Position numbers and translations under genes: made by a program. Of a DNA stretch of 64,000 nt, positions 23,374-36,200 are shown in pieces. Position 1 is the first letter of the stretch; every line of letters starts with the position of its first letter. The notes below the pieces were generated by a model. The model saw only the letters and a program-made list of their open reading frames with translations, made no database searches and was not told the DNA's origin. This stretch comes from Zerene cesonia (lineage: Eukaryota; Arthropoda; Insecta; Lepidoptera; Pieridae): assembly GCF_012273895.1 (NCBI RefSeq), contig NC_052105.1, positions 620,001 to 684,000 of the forward strand. The letters run 5' to 3'.

Positions 23374-26064
23374 TTCATTTATAAGAAGAATTTGTAAAGA
23401 TTTATTTGAATTATTAATTTAAATCTATCTATCAATTTACTATCACTGTTGATTTTTTTGTGTAACAAAAGGTAATGGCTTACTTTAAATAATATGACAA
23501 GGACCTCCTTAATCTTTACCATAACAATTACTCATTTGACTGGAGACGGGCAAGTATATAAAATTGTTTCACTTCAAAAATTCATTCGCGTCTATTTCAC
23601 TTGCATTTACTTGGATGAATAAAAGTCCAGCCCTCTTTACCACTAGTCCAGTTTCGTTTACCACTAGATATAATAAACATCCCGATTTAGTGTTGAAGCT
23701 TCTACAGGAATGAGTATAGAATTACAATTTACAAATTGAACCGATTACAGCATCAGTAATTATGCCACGTGTTCAACAATTTTGCGTGTTATTTTAAAAT
23801 CTTTACAAGAAGCAGTGCAAGAGGTGATTTAGATAAAGTCTAAACATCCTTTGTGAGAGTTAAAAGTAGATTGTGTAGGCCAATGTTTAAATTCGTTTAG
23901 TATATCGGTTATTGAGTGAGTTGACCCACTTACCGGTTGTTTTCATTTCTATTGATGTTCCAACCTCATTCTGGGAATATTTCACAGCAATTTTAGTATT
24001 AGTTTTATTTGCCGTTTTAGTATGTTTAAAGATTGGGCGGTTTTTTTTTAAACTGATTTCGAAAAAGAGGTTACAATTGGACTAAAAATAATTTTCATGT
24101 TTCACATACACATTTTAAAATTGCACTATATTTAATAGTTTCAATGTTCATTCATAGATCACGTGGTTTATGAAGGAGTTAAAGATGGGGACAGACTTAC
24201 GCATTAATAATCTAAGCATTGACTAAAAAATTTTTGTTATTGTTTTGATGTGGAATAATATTCGCCTATGAATGAATTCATATCAATGAATATTCAACTC
24301 ATGAGTGTGAAAGTTAAGGTAGACAAAAGTTTTAATAAAATAGACATTCCTGATTATATGAAGCTATTATATAGTGGGAATACGATTAATTCAATTGATT
24401 AAATTATTGAAAAAAACCTATATAAATAAAAGATCCCCGTGTTTGAAAATGAATGACGTTAGGGTATTGACTCATTACATACATCGGGTATTGATCGAAT
24501 AATCAGTCAATAAAGTTAGTACCTACAACAGAATCTAGCGATTATGAACGCTGATAACGAATGGTAATTAATTCTAATTAATTTTACTGCGACCCTTAAA
24601 CTTCACGGTTGATAAACTTGCATGCACTAAATGCACTATTTTCGTATGAATATTACGTAGTATCATATGTATAATGATTGGCGATTGTCGACTATATGTA
24701 TTTGCTACATAGGGTTTCTTTTATTTTTCAATTTGAAGGCAGGGAGAAGGAACCTAAAGTATGGCTAGTCATTTTTAAATATCTCACGTGAAATTGGAAT
24801 AGTGGTTGGAACCGGTTGAATCGAGTCTAAAGGAATCTCACCAGAGGGGGTAGAGGGGAGGAATAAAATAAAACAAAACTGCCTCGCGTAATTTATGGAC
24901 GCCCCCCTATGTGTACGGAAAACTAAAATAACAGTAAGGTACTAACCTTCTATAAAAACGGCACGAAAATCATTTCATCGTTGCAGCGGCTTCGCGTATT
25001 GGATTTTTAACAGATTTTTATTAACTTCACCAGTATCTTCGTATATAACCGACTCCATTAAAACAATAATTTCAGGAGGCTATCCCAGTATCCTGATTAG
25101 GATCGGCAGGATGAAATTTTTCTTTTCCCATACTAAGTATAAGAGCAAGTGGGACAATTAATTAGATTCTATCATTAGTTTTATTGAAGTATATTGATTT
25201 ATTATTCCCAAAAAGAGTTTGCTGCTAGTGATAACAAAAAATTGGTAATCCTAAAACCTTGTGCTTGGTTAGCTATCTATGCTCATTTAATCCCTACGCG
25301 GCACTTAAATAATGTTATTGTAAACCAAAATTAATATTGCACGAGCTAAGAAGTATAAACATTTAAAATATAAACTCGTTGAACAGGAAAATGCATTCGT
25401 AGAAACTTTCTGACGCTAAAATGTTTGCACGAAATATCTCGGTAACTGCTTATTCTGTTTAACGTTTAATCAAAGGGATACAGGATAACGGTTATTTAAT
25501 TTTTTTATGTAACTTGTGTTCCTTTTCAAGGAATTCAAAATTATTCAAACAAACCAAAATAATTGTTTAAATGTTGAATTGAATCGACAGGTTTATTGTA
25601 TTCTATGTCCGACTTCAAAAAAGAGGGAGGTATTCGACTGTATTTTTACATGTTGTTTCTCATAATTTTAATTGGGTAAATCGATTTTTATGATTCTTCT
25701 TTTCATTGAAAGCTGTTACTTGTCATGTGGTCTTATATAAATTAGCCGGCCTAGTCTAACAATTGAACAATTGAAATGAAGGTGGTAAAGAGTTCTTCTT
25801 AAATAATTATTGAAAAATTACCGACTTACACACAAACGTATACTTTATTTACTTATTATTTTAAATCCTATTCTAGTAGCTTATATGGTAAGGATACTAG
25901 GAAGGATATTTTTCAAAGACCAATCATATTTATTAAAGATCCATGCGATAAAAACTTCGTACTCGCCTCTTATCGATTGTACTATATCAATAGGCTTTTA
26001 ACGTGCATTTCACAATACACAGACAATTGATCTCATAACTGACAATATTCCCGCATGTTTCCAG

Positions 26065-26205
26065 ATGCAAACGATCCTGCATCACAACAGCAGCGGGGCG
26101 GCGGCCTACACCGGCCGCCTGAAGAAGCGGGAGGTCCACCGCGCCATCTCCCTGCATCCAGTCAAGGATCATAGACAGATGTACCGATTGCACACTTATT
26201 TTAAG
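26065..26205 (+). CDS. CHSY1: Chondroitin sulfate synthase, first visible coding exon
   Basis: An internal exon of 47 codons (residues 1-47 of the part visible here). The acceptor is 'tgtttccag' at the left edge and the donor 'gtaatt' at the right; both ends are phase 0. The first codon is ATG, but this is not the start of the protein: the peptide begins MQTILHHN and runs to LKKREVHRAISLHPVK and QMYRLHTYFK. In CHSY1-type enzymes this stretch lies after the first glycosyltransferase (GT31-like, glucuronosyl) domain and before the CHGN domain. GC content and codon use stand out from the surrounding intron. Upstream exons for the signal anchor and the first catalytic domain are not found in the window. 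Confidence 0.85.
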
Positions 26206-26821
26206 GTAATTAGAAAACACAGGTCAGAAAGAAGGCCTTGTGAAGTTTGAAAGAAGTTGAGGTGAGAGCAGATTTCGAAACGAGATTTTAAGTAACGTTT
26301 TATAGGTAAATATATTTTTATTGTGTTGGATTTAATTTGTTACGTTAATTTCGTTTATTATTACGAAATAATTGTTATCCGTTCGGTCCTTTTTTGCTTA
26401 GGTCCTCTGAATTTGGCCGTAATCCTGAATGGTCTATATTCAATATGTCATTTATTTAACTAATCGAGGGTGTTTGTATTCAGGTTTAACCGTATGACAG
26501 TTTGGTACATGTATCATTTTATATAAAGACTTATTAAAAATATTTTTTAATTAAACTTAACAACAGTTAAATGAAATCTGGAAAATAAAGTTCACCGCGA
26601 TGCTCATTGGATTTTAGCGAGTCATACATATGCATACTTTTTAAAACATCACACAGGTAAAAAGTAAAAAAATCCTCTTGGTAGAGTTGTATACGAACGA
26701 CGGATCACCTGCTTGACCTTTAATTTAATCCATCAGCTGTGAAATGCATCTGCCTCATTCGCTTTAGGGGACATGAACTTTGCTGAAACTCAGTTCTTAA
26801 AACACGTTTTTTTTTACCATT

Positions 26822-27014
26822 TTATCCGCGGCTTCGCACGCGTTAAATTAGGAGTAGTTTAATAGACGTTATCATGCTTATAAACCTTCCTCTTGAATCA
26901 CTCTATCTATTAAAAAAAAACCCCTGTCAAAATCCGTTTCATAGTTTTAAAGATTAAAGCTTACATAGGGGCATAGGGACAGAGAAAGTGACTTTGTTTT
27001 ATACTACGTAGTGA
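26822..27014 (-). mobile_element. Helitron, 'cactacatagtataaaac' family, in CHSY1 intron
   Basis: A minus-orientation copy inside the 2426-bp intron between the first two visible CHSY1 exons. The 3' GC block 'tccgcggcttcgcacgcg' is kept but the CTAG end is lost. The body has 'gaatcactctatctatt', and the 5' end reads 'tttgttttatactacgtagtga'. The rest of the intron is AT-rich with no recognised feature. Confidence 0.55.
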
Positions 27015-28631
27015 GTTCTTGAGAATATTTGACCACGCTAGCTAGATAACTAACATATTCGTAAAGTAGTTAGTCGAAACAAAATTAAAGGTATCGCGTT
27101 TGATCTGTCGCGGAAATAATTAAATCTACGATACAAATCAAATTGAAACAGACAAACTATTAAGGTTTATGGGCCGTAAACATTCTGAGCAAGTAATTAC
27201 ACTAACAATATTCATGGTGAATGAAATGTATCTCGGTAGGCCAACCTTTCAGTATTAGATAATTATGTCTGTTTTCCGCAATCATTACTCATCTATTTAA
27301 TAAAGTGGACCATAAATAATGTTGTATTGGGCTTTTGTTCTATCTTATTAAATGCTTCTAGAAAGTATATAACATGCTGTTTACTATATACACGTTTTTG
27401 TTATAATCGGTTGATTTTATTCGATTAAAATTGAATACCATTGCTCATATAAATGCCTTATTAATCTAATTTGGAAAATTAATATACACTTTTTACACCA
27501 ATGGCCATTACTTTCCTTGTATTTGTATTAAAATATATATAAAAATCGTTTTATAGCCTGACCAACAAGATGTAAGTAATGCAGTCTACCAATATTTGCA
27601 TTGGCGGGAAATAACAAAGGTGGAATGACCTCGTTATGCGCAAAAACCTTTGCAACCTGTTTTCGTGTGAAGGTTTATCATTAGATATTTGTTGTGACGT
27701 TAGTAGTATTCTTGTTAATACTGGACGTAGCATGCGATGCCGTTTCGTTTTCATGTCGTAATATGGTATGGTATATCCAGGATGTGAAGCATATTTTATT
27801 TTTAGCCTGTTCTAATCGAATTAAGAAAAAAAAGTTAAAGTACGCAGACGCAGTTAATACTGAGTTGTGACTCAGTGTTACCTGTAATAAAAACGTTAGA
27901 CGAACGTGCAATTTATTTATTTTTTATTTTACTTAATTTACACATTGTCATTATTAGTGGATCGTGTTGCAGAAATTTGATGAAATCATTTGTTATCCAT
28001 ACCAATATTATATGGAGACGATTTATGACGTTTGTAAGATTGTGTGGGTATAAGGGAATGACTTTGGATTTACTGGACTGATTTTGATAATTTTATTTGA
28101 TAGCTATACCGGCCCCACATCAACCAATACCGAAGGTTTTGAAACGAATACTGAGGTATTCTGTTAACGTGAAACAATTGAAGTCATTTCACAAATTAAT
28201 GTTTTTCAGTTCTTTCTCAAGTTCTACCAATCACGAGAAACTTGTAATGTTCCTAAGTAAGATTACCGCCTATTGCGGCTGTCAAAACTAGTGGTACCTG
28301 ATCGTTATATAATTAATAAGATTTCCACCCGTGGCTTTCCTTGCAAACACAGGCCACATCATGTTAATGAAACTTTCCTGCAAGAAGAAAACGTCACATC
28401 ATCATTTATAATACCTGCCTATTTCATTTTCAAGCGCCTTCAAAAATCTATTCGTCTGTATTTAATTGGATTTGTTACATCAGAACTGGGTGAACAGATT
28501 TTGATGTTTCTTCTTTATTTAAAAGATGGTGCCTTCCGTGTGGTCATATTTTGATTTGGCCTAGTTCTGACAATGTGAAAACAGTTTATTTTTTGTCAAG
28601 AATAATTATAATTATCTTCTATTATTTCCAG

Positions 28632-28812
28632 AACCTCAAAATCCAAGATCTGCGGGAGACATCGCTGGACTTGCACAGGGACATAGCGTCATCAGTGAAG
28701 GAGCTTGGAGTCGATCAGGACCATGTAGCTGATTACGTATTACCGGGGGGTGTGCCGCTGTTCCCGGCGAAGATGGGCACACCTGGCTATTTGGGGAATA
28801 ATAAGATCTTAG
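28632..28812 (+). CDS. CHSY1: Chondroitin sulfate synthase, second visible exon
   Basis: Spliced from 26205 through a 2426-bp intron; the acceptor is 'ttatttccag' and the donor 'gtaagg'. It encodes residues 48-107 and the first base of codon 108 (phase 1 exit). The peptide NLKIQDLRETSLDLHRDI corresponds to the conserved basic/aromatic block near the start of the CHGN domain in this family ('KI.ELR..T..LHR.I' style). It then becomes variable (PGGVPLFPAKMGTPGYLGNN). The frame joins without a stop to both neighbouring exons, which supports the boundaries. Confidence 0.88.
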
Positions 28813-28881
28813 GTAAGGTTGTCTTATTATAGTCATTAGCTTGATGATAGACTGTTAGAGTCACGTCTACGTCACCTATTC

Positions 28882-28990
28882 CTGGTATGGTACCACTCTA
28901 TATTTTAAAATGGGACCAAATGATAACAATTCCCTATCAAACACAAAAAGAAGCATGTAGTTCGATTGAAAACTCACAGAGTAATCTACT
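28882..28990 (+). repeat. Dispersed repeat fragment in CHSY1 intron
   Basis: Contains 'attttaaaatgggacc', 'aatgataacaattccctatc' and 'cgattgaaaactcac'. A related block is at 37856-37935 ('tctaaaatgggttcg', 'gacaacaatttcttatc'). It is noncoding and lies in the 657-bp intron 28813-29469. Confidence 0.4.
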
Positions 28991-29469
28991 TACAGAACAG
29001 AAATTGTTGGGCCTCGACAATAATTCGCTAAAATTCCTTGAAGAAATAGGCGGGATAATACTTCTCATCTGTATTAATAGAAAAGAGGGAAGATTTTATT
29101 GTTTGTGTAGTTACGATTTAATGTTTAGGCTCGCGCCGAGTTTCTTTGTTAGAGGATAAATTACAATTTTTTCTATGGAGTATGTAAGCTGGAAGATTTT
29201 TGTGTGTAGAAAATAGGTATTTGCAGCAATGCATAGGTCAGGGCCATAAAAATTACTTTTTTATGCATGTAACTACTGTTATGTGTAATCAGTGTTAAGT
29301 ATAAAGTCTGTCTGAAGTCTTTCTCATCAATTATATTTTTTTTTGTCTCAAACTCAAACTCAAACATTTATACATTCAACTAGACTTCCTATAGTAGCAC
29401 TTTTGAATCGTCATATTACACAGTTATCACATCATTCTCAACATTTAATCATACCTCTAAACGTTTCAG

Positions 29470-29627
29470 GTGCTCCCATAGATCTCAACAGATTCAAGGC
29501 AAACACGGTAGAGGACATCATTCCGTTCGATTACATCAGTAAATCTATCTACTCCATGAGCCACTCCAATCCTAAGAGAAGAATCGAGAGTCCTCTGAAA
29601 GAAGCGCTTGATGACGTCATTAGAGAG
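29470..29627 (+). CDS. CHSY1: Chondroitin sulfate synthase, third visible exon
   Basis: The acceptor 'aaacgtttcag' and donor 'gtaaat' define a 158-bp exon that completes codon 108 (Gly) and encodes residues 109-160, leaving in phase 0. The conserved end is NPKRRIESPLKEALDDVIRE, which matches the 'R(R/G).DSA.(R/K)EAL.DI' block of CHSY1-type proteins. The preceding EDIIPFDYISKSIYSMSH part is the equivalent of the 'W.F....LYS' segment. Short introns on both sides (657 and 1230 bp). Confidence 0.9.
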
Positions 29628-30173
29628 GTAAATAATTTTTACGTACTATTTCGTAGTTTTTATAGGAAAGAAAGATTTGTTTTTATATGAAATCTATGTT
29701 GGTTTTGATAGTGTCGTTAGTTGTTTTTAAGTATCTACGCCTCGCGCTGTTCACTATCGAATATAACGAAGGAGATATTGTTACATAATATATATAATTA
29801 TAGTTGGCCCGTATAAAAAAAAATATATTGATTAATATTCCACGTGAAAAAACGTTGTTGGTCTCTTGCAATTGTTTAATTGACAAAAAAATTCAACAAC
29901 AATTGGAGATAATGTGAAATAAATTAAAACAAATGTTCACCTACTTGATATAAGTAATACTTTATTTTTATATGCTACTATATATTTTTATATCGACTAT
30001 ATTTTTATCTGTAAGTGCTAAAATATCATGATTGATCTATCTCACCTCTGTGTCGCATATGTTTGACTTTTTACCGTCTAGTTTTATTTTAGGTATCTGA
30101 TTATTTCATAGAAACTCGCTGTTGCTATACGGGACATTTTATTTAAATTATTGTTATTGTTACTTTGTCGTTT

Positions 30174-30314
30174 ACACTAATATAATGCAGAGGAAACTTC
30201 ACACGCAAAAAATATTGGACCGATTTAAATAATTCTTTCATCATTAGAAAGCTGCAGCATAACTGATTGACATAGGCTATAATATGTGTACCGCGGGCGA
30301 AGCCGGGACGAACA
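30174..30314 (-). mobile_element. Helitron-like fragment in CHSY1 intron
   Basis: Lies in the 1230-bp intron 29628-30857. It has 'cactaatataatgcagagg' at the left and 'attggaccgatttaaataatt', 'tgtaccgcgggcgaagccggg' at the right, the blocks of the 'gaccagtggtt' Helitron-like family seen at 20090 and 54751. The GC-rich end is at the right, so the copy is actually in plus sense by that criterion; the orientation is therefore uncertain. CTAG is not kept. Confidence 0.4.
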
Positions 30315-30857
30315 TTAAATTATACATTTTTACCATATTTGTTAACAGCTCCATATATATGCTCAAATGTCTCTCTAAGTTAAAAATAGTTTTATTCAAT
30401 GTATTGTTGATATAATCTTTTTTAAATAGGAAGCTCTTTTGTGCAATTATATGATTTTTATATCTATTATATAGCATAGTTCTTGTAATTTTTCATCTCT
30501 TGAGGATAGTTTTGAGGACGCATGTTGAAATATTAGTCGTTTGATTTTTATCTTACGTCTATACGAAATGTTGTCTACTATCTAGATTTACATTATAAAT
30601 AAATATACTGGCATAATAGTTTTATGTACTGCGACCGCTCGGTTCCTATAATAAGATATCAAAAATATCAATAAAATTAGTCGGTAGTTTTCAGTTGCTG
30701 TTTCCGCTTTGGTCGAGCTGAAAATAGGGGATGGAAAATATAATTTTCGAAGCTATATCTTATTTGAATTACAAGTTCATCCGTCCAATTATTAAACCTG
30801 TAACATATAATACCTCATTTTCAATGCGGCATGATAAAATACTTGTTTATATTACAG

Positions 30858-31059
30858 GTGATGGAAATAATAAATGCGCCATCTCGCCAACGTGGGCGGG
30901 TCATCGACTTCAATGAGCTACTATATGGTTACACGCGGCTTCAGCCGCTGCACGGGGTGGACCACGTGCTGGACCTACTCCTCAAGTACAGGAGGTATAG
31001 AGGCAGGAAGATGACGGCTGCTGTTCGACGGCACGCGTATTTGCAGCAGACTTTTACAG
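30858..31059 (+). CDS. CHSY1: Chondroitin sulfate synthase, fourth visible exon
   Basis: The acceptor 'tatattacag' and donor 'gttggt' give a 202-bp exon encoding residues 161-227 plus one base of codon 228. This is the most conserved part of the N-terminal CHGN region: VMEIINAPSRQRGRVIDF, then LLYGYTRLQPLHGVDHVLDL and RGRKMTAAVRRHAYLQQTF. These residues separate CHSY1-like enzymes from CSGALNACT proteins, which lack this part. The exon is notably GC-richer than its introns. The donor is non-optimal at position +3 (T), but the frame match to the next exon is exact. Confidence 0.92.
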
Positions 31060-31213
31060 GTTGGTGTTTGGTTGGTTGGAATTAAGTTTTCTAAGGGTCT
31101 ATGAACTATTTCTATATAACTAGGGAAGAGTATGTTGGTGATCAAACAAATTAATAATATGTACTATGTTGATGCAGTTGTGTTGTCCACTTGTTATGCT
31201 GCACTGATTATTT

Positions 31214-31425
31214 TTTTAATGTCATAGCGGGGAACTGAGCTGGTGGTTCGCTTGATGGTAAGCGATCACCACCGCCCATGAATATTCGCAAAGGTATTGC
31301 CTCTACGAATGTGCTGTCCGCTTACGAAACACAGTGGCATGCCACTATTTCATGCCGGTTTTCTGTGGGGGTGTGGTACTTCCCCGGTGCGAGCTGGCCC
31401 AATTCGAAAATGCTAAATGTGAAAA
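31214..31425 (+). mobile_element. SINE-like repeat in last CHSY1 intron
   Basis: Sits in the 565-bp intron 31060-31624. It starts 'atgtcatagcggggaac' and has 'ggttcgcttgatggtaagcg', 'atgaatattcgcaaagg', then jumps to 'acgaaacacagtggcatgcc' and 'gtgtggtacttccccgg'. The middle section present in the 21604 copy is deleted. Same strand as the gene. Confidence 0.6.
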
Positions 31426-31624
31426 AAAGAACAGTATTAGGCTTCTTGAAGTATTCTAGAATATCATATTTTTTCCTTGATTATCTGTGCATATATAATG
31501 TTATTTATTATTAATATTATTTAAAAATGATCTATGATCTATGATCTGTGTGCTTTAATATCGATCTGTCCACGCATTTTGTGTTTTATAATTTGTTTAC
31601 ATCACTTACCGCTATCAATTCCAG

Positions 31625-32775
31625 GGACTGAAATAAGGGAACTGCCAATGGGTGAGCCGCCGCTTTTCGAAGAGCCAGAACTGCTCGAAGAAATTAACAT
31701 GAAAGAACCTCTCAATGACTACGAAGACTTCGACGAGCCGAGTCCGCAGCCCGCCGGCTTCCTCGACAAGCTCAACGTCAAAGAGGCCATCGAAAGTGGT
31801 CTAATGAAACTCCAGAATAACCTCCCAAACGTACTGAAGTGGAGTGACGATGATTACGAGTATCCAATCTACGACAGAAGGATACATTTCATCCTGCCGC
31901 TTCTGGGAAGACAGGAGATATTCGGACGTTTTATGAAGAACTACGAGGATATTGTGCTCAAAAGCAATGAAGCTGTTAGTTTAATAGTCGTTTTATATTT
32001 GGATAGCAAAAATCCACTCGATTATAGAAATGCGGAAGCGTTGATAGATCATTATAAAGATTTGTATGGGAAAGATATAAAGATAGTGCACATGGGGTCC
32101 ACTACGTTCTCCAGAGGTGCGGCTTTAACAGAAGGACTCAAGGAATGCTCAAGTGACGATTTAGTGTTCTTTATAGATGTAGATATGATGTTTAACCACA
32201 TAACGCTCAGACGTATTAGAATTAACACAGTAAAATATAATCAAGTGTACTCACCAATAGTGTTCAGTGAATATAATCCTGAAGTGGTAAATGGAGAGGA
32301 TTATAACAAATTCATAGGTGAAACACTAGTGACTAATACAGATATAGGTAAATTTTTAGATAGTGATACCCCTAAAACTGACAGAGAGCTAGCGGACTTG
32401 AAATACAGCAAAGAAATACACGAGGATCTAGGTTATTTTAGGCAGTACGGTTTCGGTTTACTTAGCTTGTACAAATGTGACTTTGAAAGGGTCGGAGGTT
32501 TCGATCTAAATATAAAAGGCTGGGGTTTAGAAGATGTACAGCTTTTCGAGACTTTAATTAAGTCAAATTTATCGGTGTTTAGGATAGCCGACGAGAGTTT
32601 GGTGCATAAATTTCATTCGGTGGACTGTGATAAGAACTTAGAGAAGAGCCAGTTTTTGATGTGTTTGGGCACGAAGGCATCTACTTATGGTAGTGATAAA
32701 CACATGACTTATTATATGCTAAATCATCCAGAAGTGTTGTGGCCCCAGGACAGCAATGAGAAAGGTGCTAGCTAG
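31625..32775 (+). CDS. CHSY1: Chondroitin sulfate synthase, last coding exon (CHGN/GT7 domain)
   Basis: Completes codon 228 and encodes residues 229-610 to the TAG at 32773. An acidic linker (about 229-313, rich in Glu and Asp) leads into the C-terminal GalNAc-transferase domain from IHFILPLLGR. The metal-binding DxD is in FFIDVDMMF (D412, D414), and the GWGLEDVQLF motif is at 526-535, both hallmarks of GT7-type enzymes. In this family the bifunctional enzyme adds GlcA and GalNAc alternately from UDP-sugars to build chondroitin in the Golgi, often with a partner such as CHPF. The C-terminal half looks fully intact, with acceptor 'caattccag'. The open frame continues upstream into the intron, but the ATG there is not a real start. 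The vertebrate CHSY1 protein is about 800 residues, so roughly a quarter is missing upstream. CHPF is the main alternative. Confidence 0.95.
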
Positions 32776-33220
32776 CACAGGGTTTGAGCTAGTCTCGATT
32801 ATAAAATATTATGACAATTTTAGCATTTACGTAACTGTGAAGGGGTGTATATTGTAACTGTATATTTTATGACGCAGTATTGTGATTTTAGTTTGTTGTA
32901 TACAGAACAAATATTGTTGAAATGGAATTTTAATTCAAATGTAGGTTACTCTTGCAATTTAAGATGGTTGTTTGGTATTATCCTTCTAGGTTTATACTTG
33001 TAAATAGAGGTACTATATTTTTGTAAGCATTTATAAATTCTAAGATGTATTATGTACATATTTTTCCTATCGAAGTAGACTGTAATATTCTATGATAATA
33101 ATCTATTTGTATGTATAATAAGACGCCTTCAGAAGGCAGCTCTATTCGAAACACTTAATAATAATCTTAGATTGTTGATAGGTTCTTCTATATAAAATCT
33201 TTAATCTAATTTATACTTTG

Positions 33221-33262
33221 TCTCTTTCTTTCTATGGCCAAATAAGCTGAGAAAGAAAGAGA
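33221..33262 (+). repeat. Hairpin in CHSY1 3' UTR
   Basis: Perfect 13-bp arms 'tctctttctttct' (33221-33233) and 'agaaagaaagaga' (33250-33262) with a 16-base loop. It lies 446 bp after the stop codon and 14 bp before the AATAAA at 33277. As RNA it would place a purine/pyrimidine stem beside the likely poly(A) signal. Confidence 0.6.
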
Positions 33263-33276
33263 TGAAATACTGGTTG

Positions 33277-33282
33277 AATAAA
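33277..33282 (+). terminator. Candidate poly(A) signal for CHSY1
   Basis: AATAAA about 500 bp downstream of the CHSY1 stop codon, followed by AT/GT-rich sequence. It is a consensus hexamer, but AT-rich DNA makes others likely (for example near 33703 and 34492), so the used site is not certain. Confidence 0.4.
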
Positions 33283-36200
33283 ATATTGTAAATTAATTTT
33301 ATAAATTGGGGTCCTGTCTTAGATAATTGTTTTAAGTTATTTAAATTGTTGTTAATAGATGTCGTCAATAATTAATTTATAATTTTACTACTATCATCTA
33401 TAATGATTTCAGTCGATATTGCTTTAACAATCTTTTATTTTTGACAAAATCGAGTTTTCATAGAGACAATATTTTTTTTTTACTACAGTGCATCAGCAAC
33501 AAAGGACTATCTCGATTTTATTTTATTTTTATTTTATTTTAATGCTATGATGATAAAAAGTTTTAAAGAAAATTAAATCATTTTAGCATTCGTCAATCAA
33601 ATCATGTATATTATGTATTTCTGTAGTGTAGTAAAACAAATTTCTTAGATGAGCGGTCCTAACCCATGATGATGTCTTATTTAAATTATTGTTTACATAT
33701 AAATAAACAAAACAGTCTGGTAAAAGTGCCTACTCCGCTATTTACACTTTTAGTTGTAAGTGCGTCAATGTTGTTGAATAATTCGATAGTAATTCCGCGT
33801 ATGTATTTGCTAATTCTTTATCTATAAGCATCTGCGTGTAAAGTAAACACAAACGCCATCTATAAAAGCTTTTACGCATAAAAAAATAATAAATACAATA
33901 GGATGGGAATATTGTGCCTAGTATTCTATTGTCATATGTTTTACCCGTTTTTTTTATCGAGCTTGCTAGGTCAGCCAGTATCCCTGCTTGCTACAAAGAT
34001 TTTATAACGTAAATTATATGAATTAAAAATGATTAACTAAGATGTATATGTATAAAAAATGGTGCCTTTTATAATATTATTTAATTGGCTGTGTAAGATT
34101 ACTAAATTTATATCTCCAAGGTCCAAATTGTGATACTCCAGGGGACGAATATTCATTGCAATCTGTTGTTATGACAACTCTTATTTAAGTTGTGCTGAGT
34201 GCCAATTAAATTAAGTAGGTAATTGCCGCAATATTATTATGTGGATATTGTTTTATACATGATATTGTAATTTAAATGATAATTATAATGTGAGAGTTAA
34301 GAATTCAATGAAAGAAAGCTGCGATTAAATGTATGTTTTATTAATATGTGTGTTTTTTAAATTCCTTTTATATTAATGTGAGTGTGGGTTGTGGCATTGC
34401 CGTTACTTTAAAATGTCTCATATGAAAACACTATTTATTCTACAAGACAAAGCAGAACAGCATTATATTTGTACTATGCTAAAAATTAACCAAATAAACC
34501 TTTAGAAAGAGTAGGAAAATATACCCTTAAAGACACAGAGAGAGATTATCGCATTAGCTTTTATCTCTTTATTCTGATGTAACTAACCGTAAAAACGTTA
34601 TAATGATGTTCAATATTAATTTTTTCGCTATTATATAGAAACATATACAATTATATATTTATAATATTAGCGTAAAATAGATAAACAACTGTCCTTACGA
34701 TCATGCCCAAAACTTGTCCAAAGCAAAACTCTGCCTTAGTGGGATTTAGGCAGAAGTTTTTACAGGAGCGATTCACTTTGAACATTATCTGGACGAAATA
34801 AGGTGCTACTTTTAATGAAAGTTTTATGTAACCCCGCTTCGACATTTCTTCTGTAGTCAATGATAGTCAATGCAAATACTCTACTATGAGTTTTTCTTTA
34901 ATTATAGTTTTTAGCACAAATACACCAGCGTGCTGCGGCAACAACGAGGGAATGCCCGAAGCGACTAAAGACCGTTTCGCACTTAAGCAGAACAAACTAG
35001 GTATATAATGTCTAGCTGATTGCAAATGCTTAGAAATTTTTTGAAGAATAGAAGAATGACGGGGGTAATTATCGCGTATAATGATTTTTTTATATAATTC
35101 AACATAATTTTTTATGCTTGAAGCAGTTTTGACCAACGTCCTTTTAACCTTACCTTAATCCACTGCAAATATCAGTCGAGAATGGTATTGACCGGCAATG
35201 AGTTGGGCCTATATACAACGAACGTTCCTTTATTGGTCAGTTGTATCAGAGACTGTACCACCGGTCGTAGCTACGGAGAATATATCACCAACATTTTGGT
35301 CGATGTTATTGTATATTAGGAATCTTACCGCCATTTATTTTGGCCTTTTGACTTAGGTTCGACTATATTTCTTAGTTTGAAATATTTATTTACTGTTGAA
35401 TTGCAAGTACAATAACTTCTAAATAAACAAAAGAATAAAATACGCAGTAAAGCAATTGATCGCGTGATATTTGCGAATATGATATTCGAGACACTTTGAC
35501 CTTTTGAAGTTTATAACTTTTTAAGCTGGCACGATATATTTTTCACATATTGCAACAGCGTACTTAATACAAAAATTCAGCTCTCTAGGAATCTTTAAGC
35601 AGATTCGGAATGATTTACAAAAAACTGTAAAAGTTTGTTGTTTTGCTACACAAACAGGCTTATATGTAATAACTTATAAGTATATGAGTAAAGAGCAAAT
35701 TGTAGAATGTTATTGTTCTAAACTAGTGTTTTAAGGTGTATTGTTTGGTCTACTGTTATGACTAGTACTTTCTTGTATGTATGTAACGCATTTGATACAT
35801 TTTAATCGAACTAAAAAGGTATCTTACCAATAACCAATTTGAAGTCAATAGATATCTCAATATATACAAGTTGTTTACGATTATGTCTTTTTTCTACACT
35901 TATACGAGTTCGAGATGGTAAAATTTCCTACACTATCCACTTATAATTAAACGTTACAAATCGTCTGCAATACCCTACACATCTTTAAAAATGTCATAAT
36001 GGCCGCAGTAATAGCTAAAACAATAATTAACACAATTTTTCAACTTTCACACGGTAATTGCGCTTGCGTCACATAGGTGCTGCCATTATCTTATTGTGCT
36101 TTATGTAACGTTGTATTATGTCCGAGATTTAAACGATTAGTCGTGGGATTGCATTTCATAATGATCAAACGATGGTAGCGGCCAAGTGGGTCGCTGGAGG

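Larger units (their letters stand above)
19148..26064. other. Gene-free stretch upstream of CHSY1 exons
   Basis: Besides the Helitron and SINE-like copies listed separately (20090, 21604, 22741, 23169) and the exon-like fragment at 20230-20385, I see only AT-rich DNA. I looked for the expected upstream CHSY1 exon (aspartate-rich DDDV-type motif, and a final exon ending near a WSYE-like sequence) and did not find it. This is probably intronic sequence of that gene, but that is inference. Confidence 0.45.

Noticed and set aside
31534..31624. Start of the CHSY1 last exon at the ATG at 31534
   Set aside because: This part is intron read-through: a good acceptor lies at 31623-31624 and the frame joins the previous exon exactly in phase 1.
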